Below are positions 32,264 to 42,539 of a DNA stretch of 64,000 nucleotides, piece by piece. The DNA lies in the NCBI GenBank assembly GCA_036874045.1, contig JAZBRI010000008.1, positions 12,725,001 to 12,789,000 on the forward strand. Direction: 5' to 3'. This DNA is from Cymodocea nodosa (Eukaryota; Streptophyta; Magnoliopsida; Alismatales; Cymodoceaceae). The position numbers and the translations under genes were made by a program. The notes below the pieces were generated by a model. It saw only the letters and a list, made by a program, of their open reading frames with translations. It was not told the origin of the DNA and did no database searches. How positions within the stretch are numbered: position 1 is the first letter of the stretch; each line of letters begins with the position of its first letter.

Positions 32264-34341
32264 ATGAGGAAGATGACGCGTGAATTTTGGGAAGAGGCAG
32301 TGGATACCGCACAGTTTCCGAAGGAATCTGAAGAATGGCACACATAGCAGAAGATCAGAAATACAACAAGAGAGAAAGAGCTACAAAAGGTAGAATTAGA
32401 ACTCTTTAACTTGAGGAAAATTTTGGTTGAGTTGGAAATGCAGATACCACAGATAATGGAGACAGGAATTAGAGTGGCAACTGAAATTGCAGTAAGTAAA
32501 GAAAGAAAGATACGGCCAAAAAATGAAGTAGCCCTAGAATTAATCCAACGTAAGTCCCGGCTCTAGTTCAATAGATGAATCTGTAGACGAGCTAAATGGG
32601 CTATCTAGGAGAAAGAAAGGAAAGAAAATGAAGAAGAGGCAACTGAAGAACAGGAGGAACCAACTACTAAAAGACCTGTTCCTGAGGAACTGTAGTCAGG
32701 ACCTCTAGTTCAGCCAATAGAGCCATTACCACGAGTTGCATTTGCTTGGCCGAGAACTGAAGAAGAAGAGAAAGAATTTGCTAGCTTGGTCAAGACAGCA
32801 AGAGACCAAGGTGATACTCAAGAGATAGCTACAGCTAAGGCACATATTTTATATGATGCCATTAAGAAAAAAAGGGTCGAAGAAAGGATAAGGGCTCAAT
32901 ACAAAATAAAAGTTGAACAGTATCAGGCAGCAACTAAATCAAGTGCTGTAGGAGAGGCTGGTCCTTCAAGACCAGTAGTTATAAAAAGAGTTAAACAGGA
33001 AGAGCTAGTACCTATGGCTCGAAGGCCTACAAAGCCTACTTTTGTAGATTTAATTTCAGAAGATGAAGATGAAGAACAAGTACAACTAATCAGAAAAAAG
33101 AAAGAAAAAGAAAAAGTGCCTGAATATGAGGAAATTAAATCTGAAGTACCAATTTCTACAGGGCCTGTGGAGCAAATTCTTATTAACTTGCTATCCAATT
33201 CTAAGGAGGAGCATGAGGAGCTACAGTAGCATGAGCAAAAAAAAAAAGAAAATCAGGTTGAAATTAGTTTGTAGCCTATACAAGAAAGAATAGAAATTAG
33301 GGCAAAAACTAAATTGCCCGTGACTCCATCCCAATCTGTTACAGAATCAAAAAGAACAGTAATAGAACAGATTGGTAGTTAGGAGGAAAAAGAAAGAGCA
33401 GAAAATGAAGAGGCTGAAAGAAGCCATTTAGACAAAAATAATTTTACAGATTCCACTGAAGAACAAGAAACTCTTCAGCAATTTATGGAGAGAATTCAAG
33501 ACAGAGTGGAGAGTTCTGCCGGATCACCACCACAAACAGAAATAGAAATTCAGGAATCTGTAGAAAATGTTCAAATGAAGCCTATAGAAGAGGAAGAGCA
33601 AGAGCAAACCCCTCTAGAGCAACAAAGTCACCTTCCTAACCCGATTGAAACAACAATTTTGAATGAAGTACATTTTTGTAGTCAGGAAGTTTATACCAAA
33701 TACCAAGAAATAAGGGGTTATGACATTATTTACAGTAGACCAGTAAATTGAGATGGAATGCAAGAAATCAAAGATTTATTTGAATTCCAAGGTCTACTAC
33801 AATTCATTTCATAAGAAAGAGGGCATGTAGTATATGAGAATTTAGTACCTTGTTTTTATGCAAATTTAAGAGAATGAGAAAGAGGATTAATTTCCAACGT
33901 AGAGGAAGCTGATGTACAGATAACACCAGAGCTTCTCCACAACATTTTTGGTTTAAAGAATGAAGGAATAACAAATTTGGAAGATACAACTGCAGTCGAG
34001 TGGACAGATAAATTAGATGGTGGGATGAATTGATGAAATTTCAAATATAGATTATGGAAGACATAAATGAATGGAAGTGGGAAGAGGAGTATATTGGAAT
34101 AGATGTAGAAATAGAAACTGCTACATTACCTTGGAACCAAAAAGGATCCCTTTCTGCATTTCATATCATTAATGGTAATACACTTATATTTGGAATTTAT
34201 AATATATTACATGTTTACAAATTAAGAAGGAACAAGAACTGCATTAAAATAGAATTAATAGCAAGAAGAATTATGCCTAAAAAGTTTGCTTGGACTGACA
34301 CGTTTATTCCATTTGTTCCTACCTTTCAATCATGTTCTTAA
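32264..34341 (+). pseudogene. Gypsy ORF3 fused to the C-terminus of the F-box gene
   Basis: From MRKMTREFWEEAV at 32264: a charged coiled-coil region (ELQKVELELFNLRKILVELEM), a long acidic linker, then the ORF3 domain (VHFCSQEVYTKYQEI, MQEIKDLFEFQGLLQF, LLHNIFGLKNEG). At about 34015 it switches to RWWDELMKFQI and the C-terminal ~100 residues of the F-box/FBA gene, ending FIPFVPTFQSCS. Compared with element A this removes the ORF3 C-terminus, Gag and the F-box domain. About eight stops interrupt it, mostly TAG at positions that are Q or W in other copies. Confidence 0.75.
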
Positions 34342-36070
34342 GCTGTGATTTTGTGTGTTTAATGTTGTGTGTATTCTGCATTTTTTTTTAAAAAAAAAAA
34401 AAAGTTTTTTAGTTTTTATTTTTATTTTATAAAAGAAAAAATAAAACAAAATATCAATCCAGTTTGTTGGTATCTGTTTTGGGAAACCAACTGGCTTACT
34501 TGTGAGCCACCAAAGGCATAGGAGCCTAGGTTCCACACAAGACACTGAATTATCAATATTTATTAAATGTTATTTTGTTATATATTTTGCTTTTATCTGT
34601 GAATGAAAAGTTTTTCAAAATCAAAAATCAGAATATTCAGAAGGAGGTACAAATGAAACAAGGTATGTAACTAATTACTCATCCTGAATTTTAAATCAAG
34701 CAAAATTGTATTCATGCCTGCTACAATTACTGTACTTATTGTCAAATCTTTTACATTGAGGACAATGCAAAATGTAGGTATGGGGGGAGGTAATTGAAGT
34801 AACAACTATGTAAGTTTGTTAATTAAAGGAATTAAAATGGTACTGCAAAGTTTTGAGGAAAATGAAAATTTTTATAAACTTGCTGTAACTATCCGATAAA
34901 TGAGATTGTAAAATTTTTTATAAACTTCTTGAATGCTATATTTAGAAGGTTATATAAGATGCTATTGAATTTACTAGTTATGCAAATCTAGATATAGTAT
35001 CTTATGTTTTTTTATGAATTTCATGAGTTTAACAGTTTCACGATTTTAAAATGAAATCAGAATGCTTAATGAAAAATCAGTAAATTATCTGAAGTCCTGA
35101 AAGTGTTGAGATGTGAATTCTAGATTAAATGAAATACATATGATTAAAGAAACATTTAATTTGATTGATTGAACTTGTAGAATGATTTATGTGTAGATCT
35201 TATTAAACTATAGAAAAAGTATGAGCTTATTGTTATGGATTCATATTTTCAGTAAATGATAGAAGCAGGATTATATGAGATTGGTGTTTTACTACATCTG
35301 TATTAATGAAATACATACATATATAGTATATGTTTAATGTTTTGTTTTGTGTTTGTAGTTTGATTGAAAGAAAAAAAAAAAGGAAAATTTTGAGAGTTTA
35401 TTGACTTGTTTGATCACGAGCCTTTTGTACTTGAGTAGATAGGTATGTAAGGATTGTTGACCTAAAAAATGACTCTTGAAATCTAGCAACCTAAGATCGT
35501 GATCAGATCTGGGATTGTTGATTGAAAGCTTGTTACATGGGTACATTAGAAAGCTCTTGTATGATTCAAGCTTGTCAAATTAACTTTTAAAGTACAAAAT
35601 TACATATACTGTTCTAAAAAGATACAAGTGTTTTGTGAAATACAGATATCTTATGAATCAAGTATATTTTCTGTTATCTAGAATTGCTGAAATATGAATC
35701 TAGAATTGACTTTTGAAGTTGTTTAATGGAGATACAATTCTTTATTCTACTTGTCTTAATTAGATTGAATTGGATTGTACTTTGATTCGTATGTTGTTGA
35801 AATTTCTTCTAGAAATCTTATTGGAAAATTTAGGATGATAGATGATGAAAAGAAGAACAAACGATAATATAATTAACACTTATGTAATAATGATATACTT
35901 TGTATGTAATTTGCATATATTCTAAATATATTTGCAGGTCGATTACTGAAACATATAGAATATATTTTTACGCTAAACAGAAGAAAAACAAAGGAGAAGA
36001 ATTAGTTCTAGCACTTTTTGAAAGACCAATTAATTAGATCTTAGTTTGCTAAGGGACTAACAAAATTTAG
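34342..36070 (+). other. 3'UTR of the Athila-like element
   Basis: 1.7 kb with no coding capacity. Contains a poly-T/poly-A stretch (34379-34404), the conserved block after the F-box stop (34450-34545) and the conserved block 35390-35580 shared by five copies. A short pre-LTR sequence, GCTAAGGGACTAACAAAATT, lies just before the polypurine tract. Confidence 0.8.
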
Positions 36071-36082
36071 GTATGGGGGAAG
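36071..36082 (+). other. Gypsy polypurine tract
   Basis: GTATGGGGGAAG directly before the 3' LTR TGTTTAG. The complement is found at 52085, 57538 and, decayed, 13896. Confidence 0.9.
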
Positions 36083-38307
36083 TGTTTAGAATGAAAAAGT
36101 GCATATTATTAACGGTTAAATGATGGTTAATTGCATAATATTTAGTTTATCATATAAGCATTAAGCCATTATGTTATAATTGCACTGTTATATGCTTTAA
36201 TTGAAGAATCTGCTTAATTTGGGGGAATTAATGTTAATTTAGTACATTTCTGAATTGTCGGTAAGTTGTAGGCTGTGAAATTCTTAAGTATCTGAATTTT
36301 CTGATATTTCGGATAGTTATGTTTAACATATCGAACATATTCAGACAGTTATGTTTAACATACCGAACATATTCGGACAGTTATGTTTAATAGACCGAAC
36401 ATGTATCAGATAGTTATGTTTAAATTGCCAAACAGTTATGTTTTGAGAGAATATTTTGAGAGGATAGTTATTTCCTGAGGTACACGTGTCGAAACCATAA
36501 TGAATGACTTAAGTGAACTTTCGGTGAGTTATCTATAACTATCCGAAATTGTAGCTAGGCATCGAATAGTTATCCCTGTAACTCTCTGAAATCTCTTTTT
36601 ATTTATAAAATAGCTAAGGACACGTGTCATGTTCAGGGAAAGTGACTTAAGTGGATTTTCGGTGAGTTATCTCTAACTATCCGAAATGCATCTAAGCATC
36701 GGATAGTTAGCTGTGTAACTCTCCGAAATGTTATTTTATGATTAAACTACTGCTGACACGTGTCAAGATCTAGTAGATTTACTTAAGTTATATATCGATG
36801 AGTTATCTATAACTATCCGAAATGCATTTGAGCAACGGATAGTTAAGTTTATAAGTATCTGAAATGCACCTGAGCATCGGATAGTTATATTTATGCACGT
36901 GTTGTATAGTTAAATCAACGAAGAAAGTCCGTTGAGTTATCTATAACTCCACGGACTATATATTTTCTAATATGCCACTATAGCAGTTGCAAGATTAGAT
37001 AGTTGGAAGAGAAAAAAAACCATGTTTCCACGTATCGCGTAGGGAAAGAAATCATCGCTGTTGATACGAATGAAGGAAATTCAACCGACCATTCAAGCAA
37101 AAGTAGTTACTACTGAAGAAATATAAAAGAAAAGAAGAAAAAAGAAGAAGGGTGTGATCGATGGGCGGACAATGTGTGTAGAGGAGGATGAGCATCGCAA
37201 TTCTCAAAAGTTCCACACCAACCATCATCATCACCACCATAATCACCAACCATCGGAGGTCTGTGAGGATACTTGCCTGATGTTAGGTTGATTTCGAGCC
37301 AAACACAGTGCTTTACAACCACTGTGAGGAGTGATCATGTCGCGGGAAGGGAAACCATTTTCACCAAGCGCCGACTCATATTTCAGGAGATCATAAAGTT
37401 TTTAGCCTTGGCTTCGGATTGATGCCTACATGCTGAAGAGGAGATCATCTTGTAATTCTAGACTCGCGATTCTATAGGGAGAGGAGACAGGATTGTACGT
37501 GGTTTAATTTTCAGTGGTGTAATCGCATTGCAAGTAGTGTCAGAAGTATTTACTGTCAAGTGAGATTACTTTACATTTCACCTTTTGCCCATTTCCATGT
37601 TCATATTAAAACAAAAAGATCAAAAACAATTTATCTATGTTTGTATGTTGTATTTGAGTGTTGAATTGTTTGTGTTGTATCGTGATTAATGTTATCTTTG
37701 TCAATGTTGTGATTGTTTTATGTTTATTTTAGTTTTACAGTTTACTGAAATTGGTTCGTTCAAAAGACTTAAAGATTTTAATGGTTACTGTTTGAATTAT
37801 CTGAATGTTAGTATTGCTTAACGATAAATCCAATGTTAACTAACATTAAAGTGCTTAATTGATGTTATTTACAATCTATGGAATCGCCCAATGGTTGGCC
37901 GAATTCCTTTGTAAATAGCAGTATTAAAAAGAAAAGACAGGCTCGTGGAGCTAACTTAAGTCCACAAGGTTAGTCCGTTGAGTTAGCCATAACTCAACAA
38001 ACTTAGTTTGTTGAGTTAACTGTAATTCAACGGAGAGCTTATTGAATATATAAATTTGATTATTAACAAACGAACAGTTTTCAAGTTCTTCAGCAATTCC
38101 CTGTGGGATCGACGTATACTTGCACACTGATATAATAGACACTGTGCACTTGCAGTTAAAGTACAAATTGGAATTAATATCTAAATTGTATTAAAGGTTG
38201 TTTGTTTACGTCTAAAAGAAAGAATAAGCATAAAGATAAATTAACTAAGTAAAAATAGAAGTAACAAATCCAAGTTTTTCTAGTGTAGTGCTGGGAAAAT
38301 GCAAACA
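36083..38307 (+). mobile_element. 3' LTR of the Athila-like element
   Basis: TGTTTAGAATG...ATGCAAACA, 2225 bp, colinear with 24654-26869, followed by the GTACT duplication. Confidence 0.93.
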
Positions 38308-38312
38308 GTACT
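38308..38312 (+). repeat. Target site duplication, right (GTACT)
   Basis: Second copy of the five-base duplication; the host integrase frame resumes right after it (SFPRAPSQNG). Confidence 0.92.
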
Positions 38313-40533
38313 CATTTCCAAGAGCTCCTTCACAAAATGGGATAGTAGAACTTAAAAATAGATCACTTCAGGAAATGTCCAAAATCATGTTAAATGAGAA
38401 TAAGTTACCCCTATTTCTCTAGGTAGAAGCAGTTCATACAGCATGCTATGTTATAAATAGAGTACATCTAAGACCAATTTTAGATAAAACTCCTTATGAG
38501 ATATGGTATAACAGGGTTCCGAAAATAAGTTATTTAAAACCCTTTGGGTGTAAGTGTTTTGTTTTAAACACTAAGGAACGAAGAGACAAATTTAAAGCCA
38601 AATCAGATGAAGGTATTTTTGTTGGTTATTCCATTAGAAGTAAAGCATATAGAGTTTATAATAAATCAACAAAAACCATTGAGGAAACCCTGCATGTGAA
38701 ATTTCATGAAAATTCTCATTTGGATTTAAGACATGCTAAAAACTTTGATTCAGAAATTCTCCTAGAAATGGTACCAAATGATGTTGATAGAGAAATTGAT
38801 AAATTATCTGATGGAATAAGAAATCTAAGTTTGGATGATGAAAATTTAGAAGAAAATAATGTCATACCTATAGAAAATGTGGAACAACATAGAAATTAGC
38901 GTTATGCTTCATCTCATCCTATTGATCAGATAATAGGTGATCCAAATCAAGGAGTTAGGACTCGATCATCAGTAGTCAACATCTGTGGTGCTTATTCATT
39001 TGTTTCTTTGCTAGAACCTAAGAAAATTGAAGATGCCTTAGAAGATGAATTTTGGTATTTAGCTATGCAAGATAAGCTAAATCAAGTTATAAGAAATGAG
39101 GTATGGGATCTAGTTCCACCACCTGAAAATTAGTCTATAATAGGAACAAGGTGGGTATTTAGAAACAAAGTAGATCAAGATGGACATATAGTTAAAAATA
39201 AAGCTGGATTAGTTGCTCAAGGTTACAAGCAAGAGGCAGGAATTGACTATGATGAAACATTTGCTCCTGTTGTTAAACTAGAATTAATACTAATTTTGTT
39301 AGCATATGCTTATATGGATTTCAAATGGATGTTAAGACTACTTTTTTAAATGGATATATAAAAGAAGAAGTGTATGTAAAACAACCTCTAGGTTTTGAAG
39401 ATTCAAAACATCCTGAGTATGTTTACAAGCTTAAGAAGACACTATATGGCCTTAAACAAGCTCCTAGGTCTTGGTATGAAAGATTATCTAAATTTCTTAT
39501 GGAAAAAGGGTATTCTATGGGAAAGGCAGATCACACTGTTTTTATCAAGAAGATCGTAAAAGATATATTAGTAGTTCAAATCTATGTAGATGACATCATA
39601 TTTGGAGCAACAAATGATAAATTAGTTGAGTCCTTTTCGGAAGACATGACTAATCAATTTGAAATGAGTATGATGGGTGAACTATCATTTTTCCTAGGCT
39701 TACAAATTAAGTAATTAGATCAGGGCACTTTTATTGCACAAGAAAAATATACTCAAGATTTATTAAAGAGGTTTGGTTTAGACAACACTAAAACAAAGAA
39801 TACACCAATGAGTACTATCACCAAGTTGGATAAAGATGACTCTAGAAAAACTGTAGATGTAAAATAATATAGAAGTATGATTAGTTCATTACTCTATTTA
39901 ATAGCTAGCCGACTAGATATTATGTTTAGTGTGTGTACTTATGCTAGATATCAATCTAATCCTAAGGAATCACACCTACTAGCTGTTAAACGAATTTTTA
40001 AATATCTATTAGGAACCATCAATTTCGGACTATTTTACTTTAAGCATAGTTCTTTAAACTTAGTAGGTTATAGTGATGCTAATTTCATAGGATGTAAGTC
40101 TGAAAGAAAAAGCACCAGTGGCACTTGTCAATTGTTAGGTAATTCTTTAGTATCATGGTTCAACAAAAAGTAAAATTGTGTAGCATTATCTACAACTGAA
40201 GCTGAATATATAGCTGCTGCACTTTGCTATGCTCAAATCCTATGGATCAGACAAACCTTAAAAGATTTTAATTTAGACTATGAACCAACTAAGATTTTCT
40301 ATGATAGTAGTTCTGCAATAAGTTTATCTAAAAATCTTGTGTTACATTCAAGAGCAAAACATATAGAAGTTCGACATCATTTTCTAAGGGATAATGTTAT
40401 AAAAGGAAAAATAGTATTAAATTTTGTTCCTACCACAGAACAATTAGCATTTCTATTTACAAAACCCTTAGATGAAAATACTTTCTCAAAATTACGATTA
40501 GAATTTGGTATTTGTAGGTTATCTGATATTTAA
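38313..40533 (+). pseudogene. Sirevirus integrase end, reverse transcriptase and RNase H
   Basis: The integrase third catalytic residue lies in GIVELKNR, followed by PYEIWYNRVPKISYLKPFGC and a linker. The RT starts near WDLVPPPEN and [13 protein letters not shown], with [10 protein letters not shown] after a frameshift near 39325, [16 protein letters not shown], the catalytic YVDD at 39583-39594 and FFLGLQIK. RNase H has VGYSDANFIGC, TEAEYIAAAL and KHIEVRHHFLRD, ending GICRLSDI. Stops at 38898, 39130, 39712, 39865 and 40171 are mostly at CAG/CAA/TGG positions. About 92% protein identity by eye to the minus copy at 47863-50062. Confidence 0.9.
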
Positions 40534-41605
40534 ATGGTCTTGTTCATTGTATTTTGGTTTGTTATAGGTAGTTTTAGAATTTAATGTCTTTATCAATAAA
40601 TAAATAAAAACAAAACAAAACAAAATATCTATTTTCAAATTATAGTTTTCTGGTAGTTAAGAATTTATGAAATTCTGATTTTTATTGAAGTCAATTTATT
40701 TAAGAAAAATTCAAAAAAGATTACTTAAGGACAGTTAAAATGATTCAATATGAGTGCTAACTATATTTTTGTTACTTATGTATATGCTATTACAAATATT
40801 TTAACAGGAAAATACAAAGAAAGTATGTACTTTTTATTAAAGGAAAGTTATTAACATTTTGTTAGAAAAATTAAGTCTTGTGGTTGCCTCTAATTTAATT
40901 TACTTTCTTGTTTTATTTTTTGTTCATTTTTGTCTGTAATTACTTGAGTAATTAAGTCCGTTGGGGGATCTTAAACCCTAGTCACTTAAACCAACTGGTT
41001 TGGGATGTGCTGACTGAAAACTCATTTTGCAAGTAATTCAGATTATATTTAAAATAATAAAAAATTACCTGTTCTCACTTGTCATTGAGTAACTGGTTAT
41101 CTTTCCCCTAAGCAAGGGATTGTGATCACGTAAAAAGATGATATTGTGGGAGGTAATACATAAAATATATATATGAATATAAAACAAGAAAAAAGGGCAA
41201 TGTACTCAAGCTTAATTTATCTTTCAAGGTGTTATAACAATCCTGCCATAATCTATACATATAATCCTTGCTATTTTTTGTTATTATCTACTCTTTACAC
41301 ATAATGTACAATATTTATTGTCTTAAGTTTGTGTACTCATTATTTAATTCTTTTAAGTTTCTAAAGGTATATCTTTATGAATTATCTTTTGTAAACTGAA
41401 TAAGATAAAAGCTAGAAAGTCTAAATTGTTAACTCTACTACTTATTTCTATATTTCATTCAAATTAAAAAAAAAAAAGAGAGACTCAAATCTATTTAAGG
41501 CTTAGCATCCTCTTTAAGTAAGCTATATGACCTTTTAAAGCCAAATCTACTAAGGGCTTGGCAACCCACATTAAGTACGCCATAGATTCTTTACACTACA
41601 TTTAT
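40534..41605 (+). other. Non-coding region after Sirevirus pol
   Basis: 1.07 kb, AT-rich, with no open frame worth calling. A near-identical complement is at 46790-47862. Contains TTAAACCCTAGTCACTTAAA near 40973 and an A-tract at 41465. Confidence 0.7.
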
Positions 41606-41615
41606 GTAGGGGGAA
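41606..41615 (+). other. Internal polypurine tract between pol and ORF3
   Basis: GTAGGGGGAA, conserved on the complement at 46781-46791. It could prime extra plus-strand synthesis; that role is inferred. Confidence 0.5.
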
Positions 41616-42539
41616 CAATTTCTCGTATAATAATTCATCTCTTATGAACTATTATATGTTTTCATGAAAGAATCTGCATAATTTCAGGAAATACAATTTA
41701 ATTAAGTACATTTTTGAACTGTCGATGACTTGTAGGTTTTTTTAATTCTTAAGTATCTGAATTTTCAATTGTTTTGGTAAGTTATATTGCAAGTATCGGA
41801 CAGTTGTGTTTTAAAACATTCAATAGACTATTTTATTATTTCCTGAAGTACACGTGTCAAAACCATAATGCATGACTTAAGTGGATTTTCGGTAAGTTAT
41901 CTGTAACTCTCTGAAATGCGTCTAGGCATCGGAAAGTTAGATTTGTAATTATCTGAAACATCTCTTTATTATAAAACTGCTTAAGTACATGTGTCGTGAT
42001 CTGGACGATTGACTTAAGTTATCTTTCGGAAGGTTATCTGTAACTCTCCGAAATGTACCTGAGCATCGGATAGTAAGGTTTATAAGTCTCCGAAACTTTC
42101 TGAACACCTTAAGTTAAAATTGGGCACGGGTTGAATTTCAATGCTTTATAATGTCTCAGTTGAAACTCGAACAGTTATGTTTAACTCTTCGACTTTTCAC
42201 ACCTATTCCTTCAAGAAACTCGAATAGTTATCGTAAGTCTTCGAGTTTTCTCACTTTTCACTTAGCCTGAAGTTATTTTCTTTATATGAATAGTTACGCT
42301 AAGTATTCTACAATTGTTGGTTGTAAAACTTGTACAGTTATTGCAAGCACTTGAGTTATTTATCGGTAACGGATCTTATATTTATTATTTCAATGATTGA
42401 ATCTGTTTATCCATTTATAAACTCGAAGAGTTATAAATGTTTTACTAACAACCTTTCGTGTTTCTACCTTGGTAAAACCCTAGCTTCACAATCTTTACTT
42501 CCACTAAGTTCTACAGTGCAAAGAGAAGATTAATCGACA
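41616..42539 (+). promoter_or_regulatory. ORF3 upstream region derived in part from gypsy LTR U3
   Basis: 41660-42110 aligns with the start of the Athila-like LTRs: GAAAGAATCTGCATAATTTC, TTCTTAAGTATCTGAATTTT, then ACACGTGTC, ACTTAAGTGGATTTTCGG and GCATCGGATAG. The rest (42140-42440) has LTR2-like ACTCGAATAGTTAT words. TAAAACCCTAG (telo-box) at 42473-42483 lies 57 bp before the ORF3 ATG. This looks like a gypsy promoter placed in front of a copia accessory ORF; no promoter activity can be shown from sequence alone. Confidence 0.55.

Larger units (their letters stand above)
24654..38307 (+). mobile_element. Complete-length Athila-like gypsy element
   Basis: 13,654 bp with two LTRs (2216 and 2225 bp), primer site, Gag C-terminus, protease, RT-RNase H, integrase, ORF3 fused to an F-box remnant, 3'UTR and polypurine tract. 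A GTACT duplication flanks it. Over the first ~390 bp the two LTRs differ at roughly 25-30 sites by eye, so the insertion is not recent. The Gag core domain is missing and pol has frameshifts. Confidence 0.93.

Noticed and set aside
41622..42480. A separate LTR family (inverted copy at 45976-46790) marking two complete facing elements
   Set aside because: It lies between pol and ORF3 of one continuous Sirevirus, lacks TG...CA ends and a primer site, and is better explained as a spacer with gypsy U3-derived sequence.
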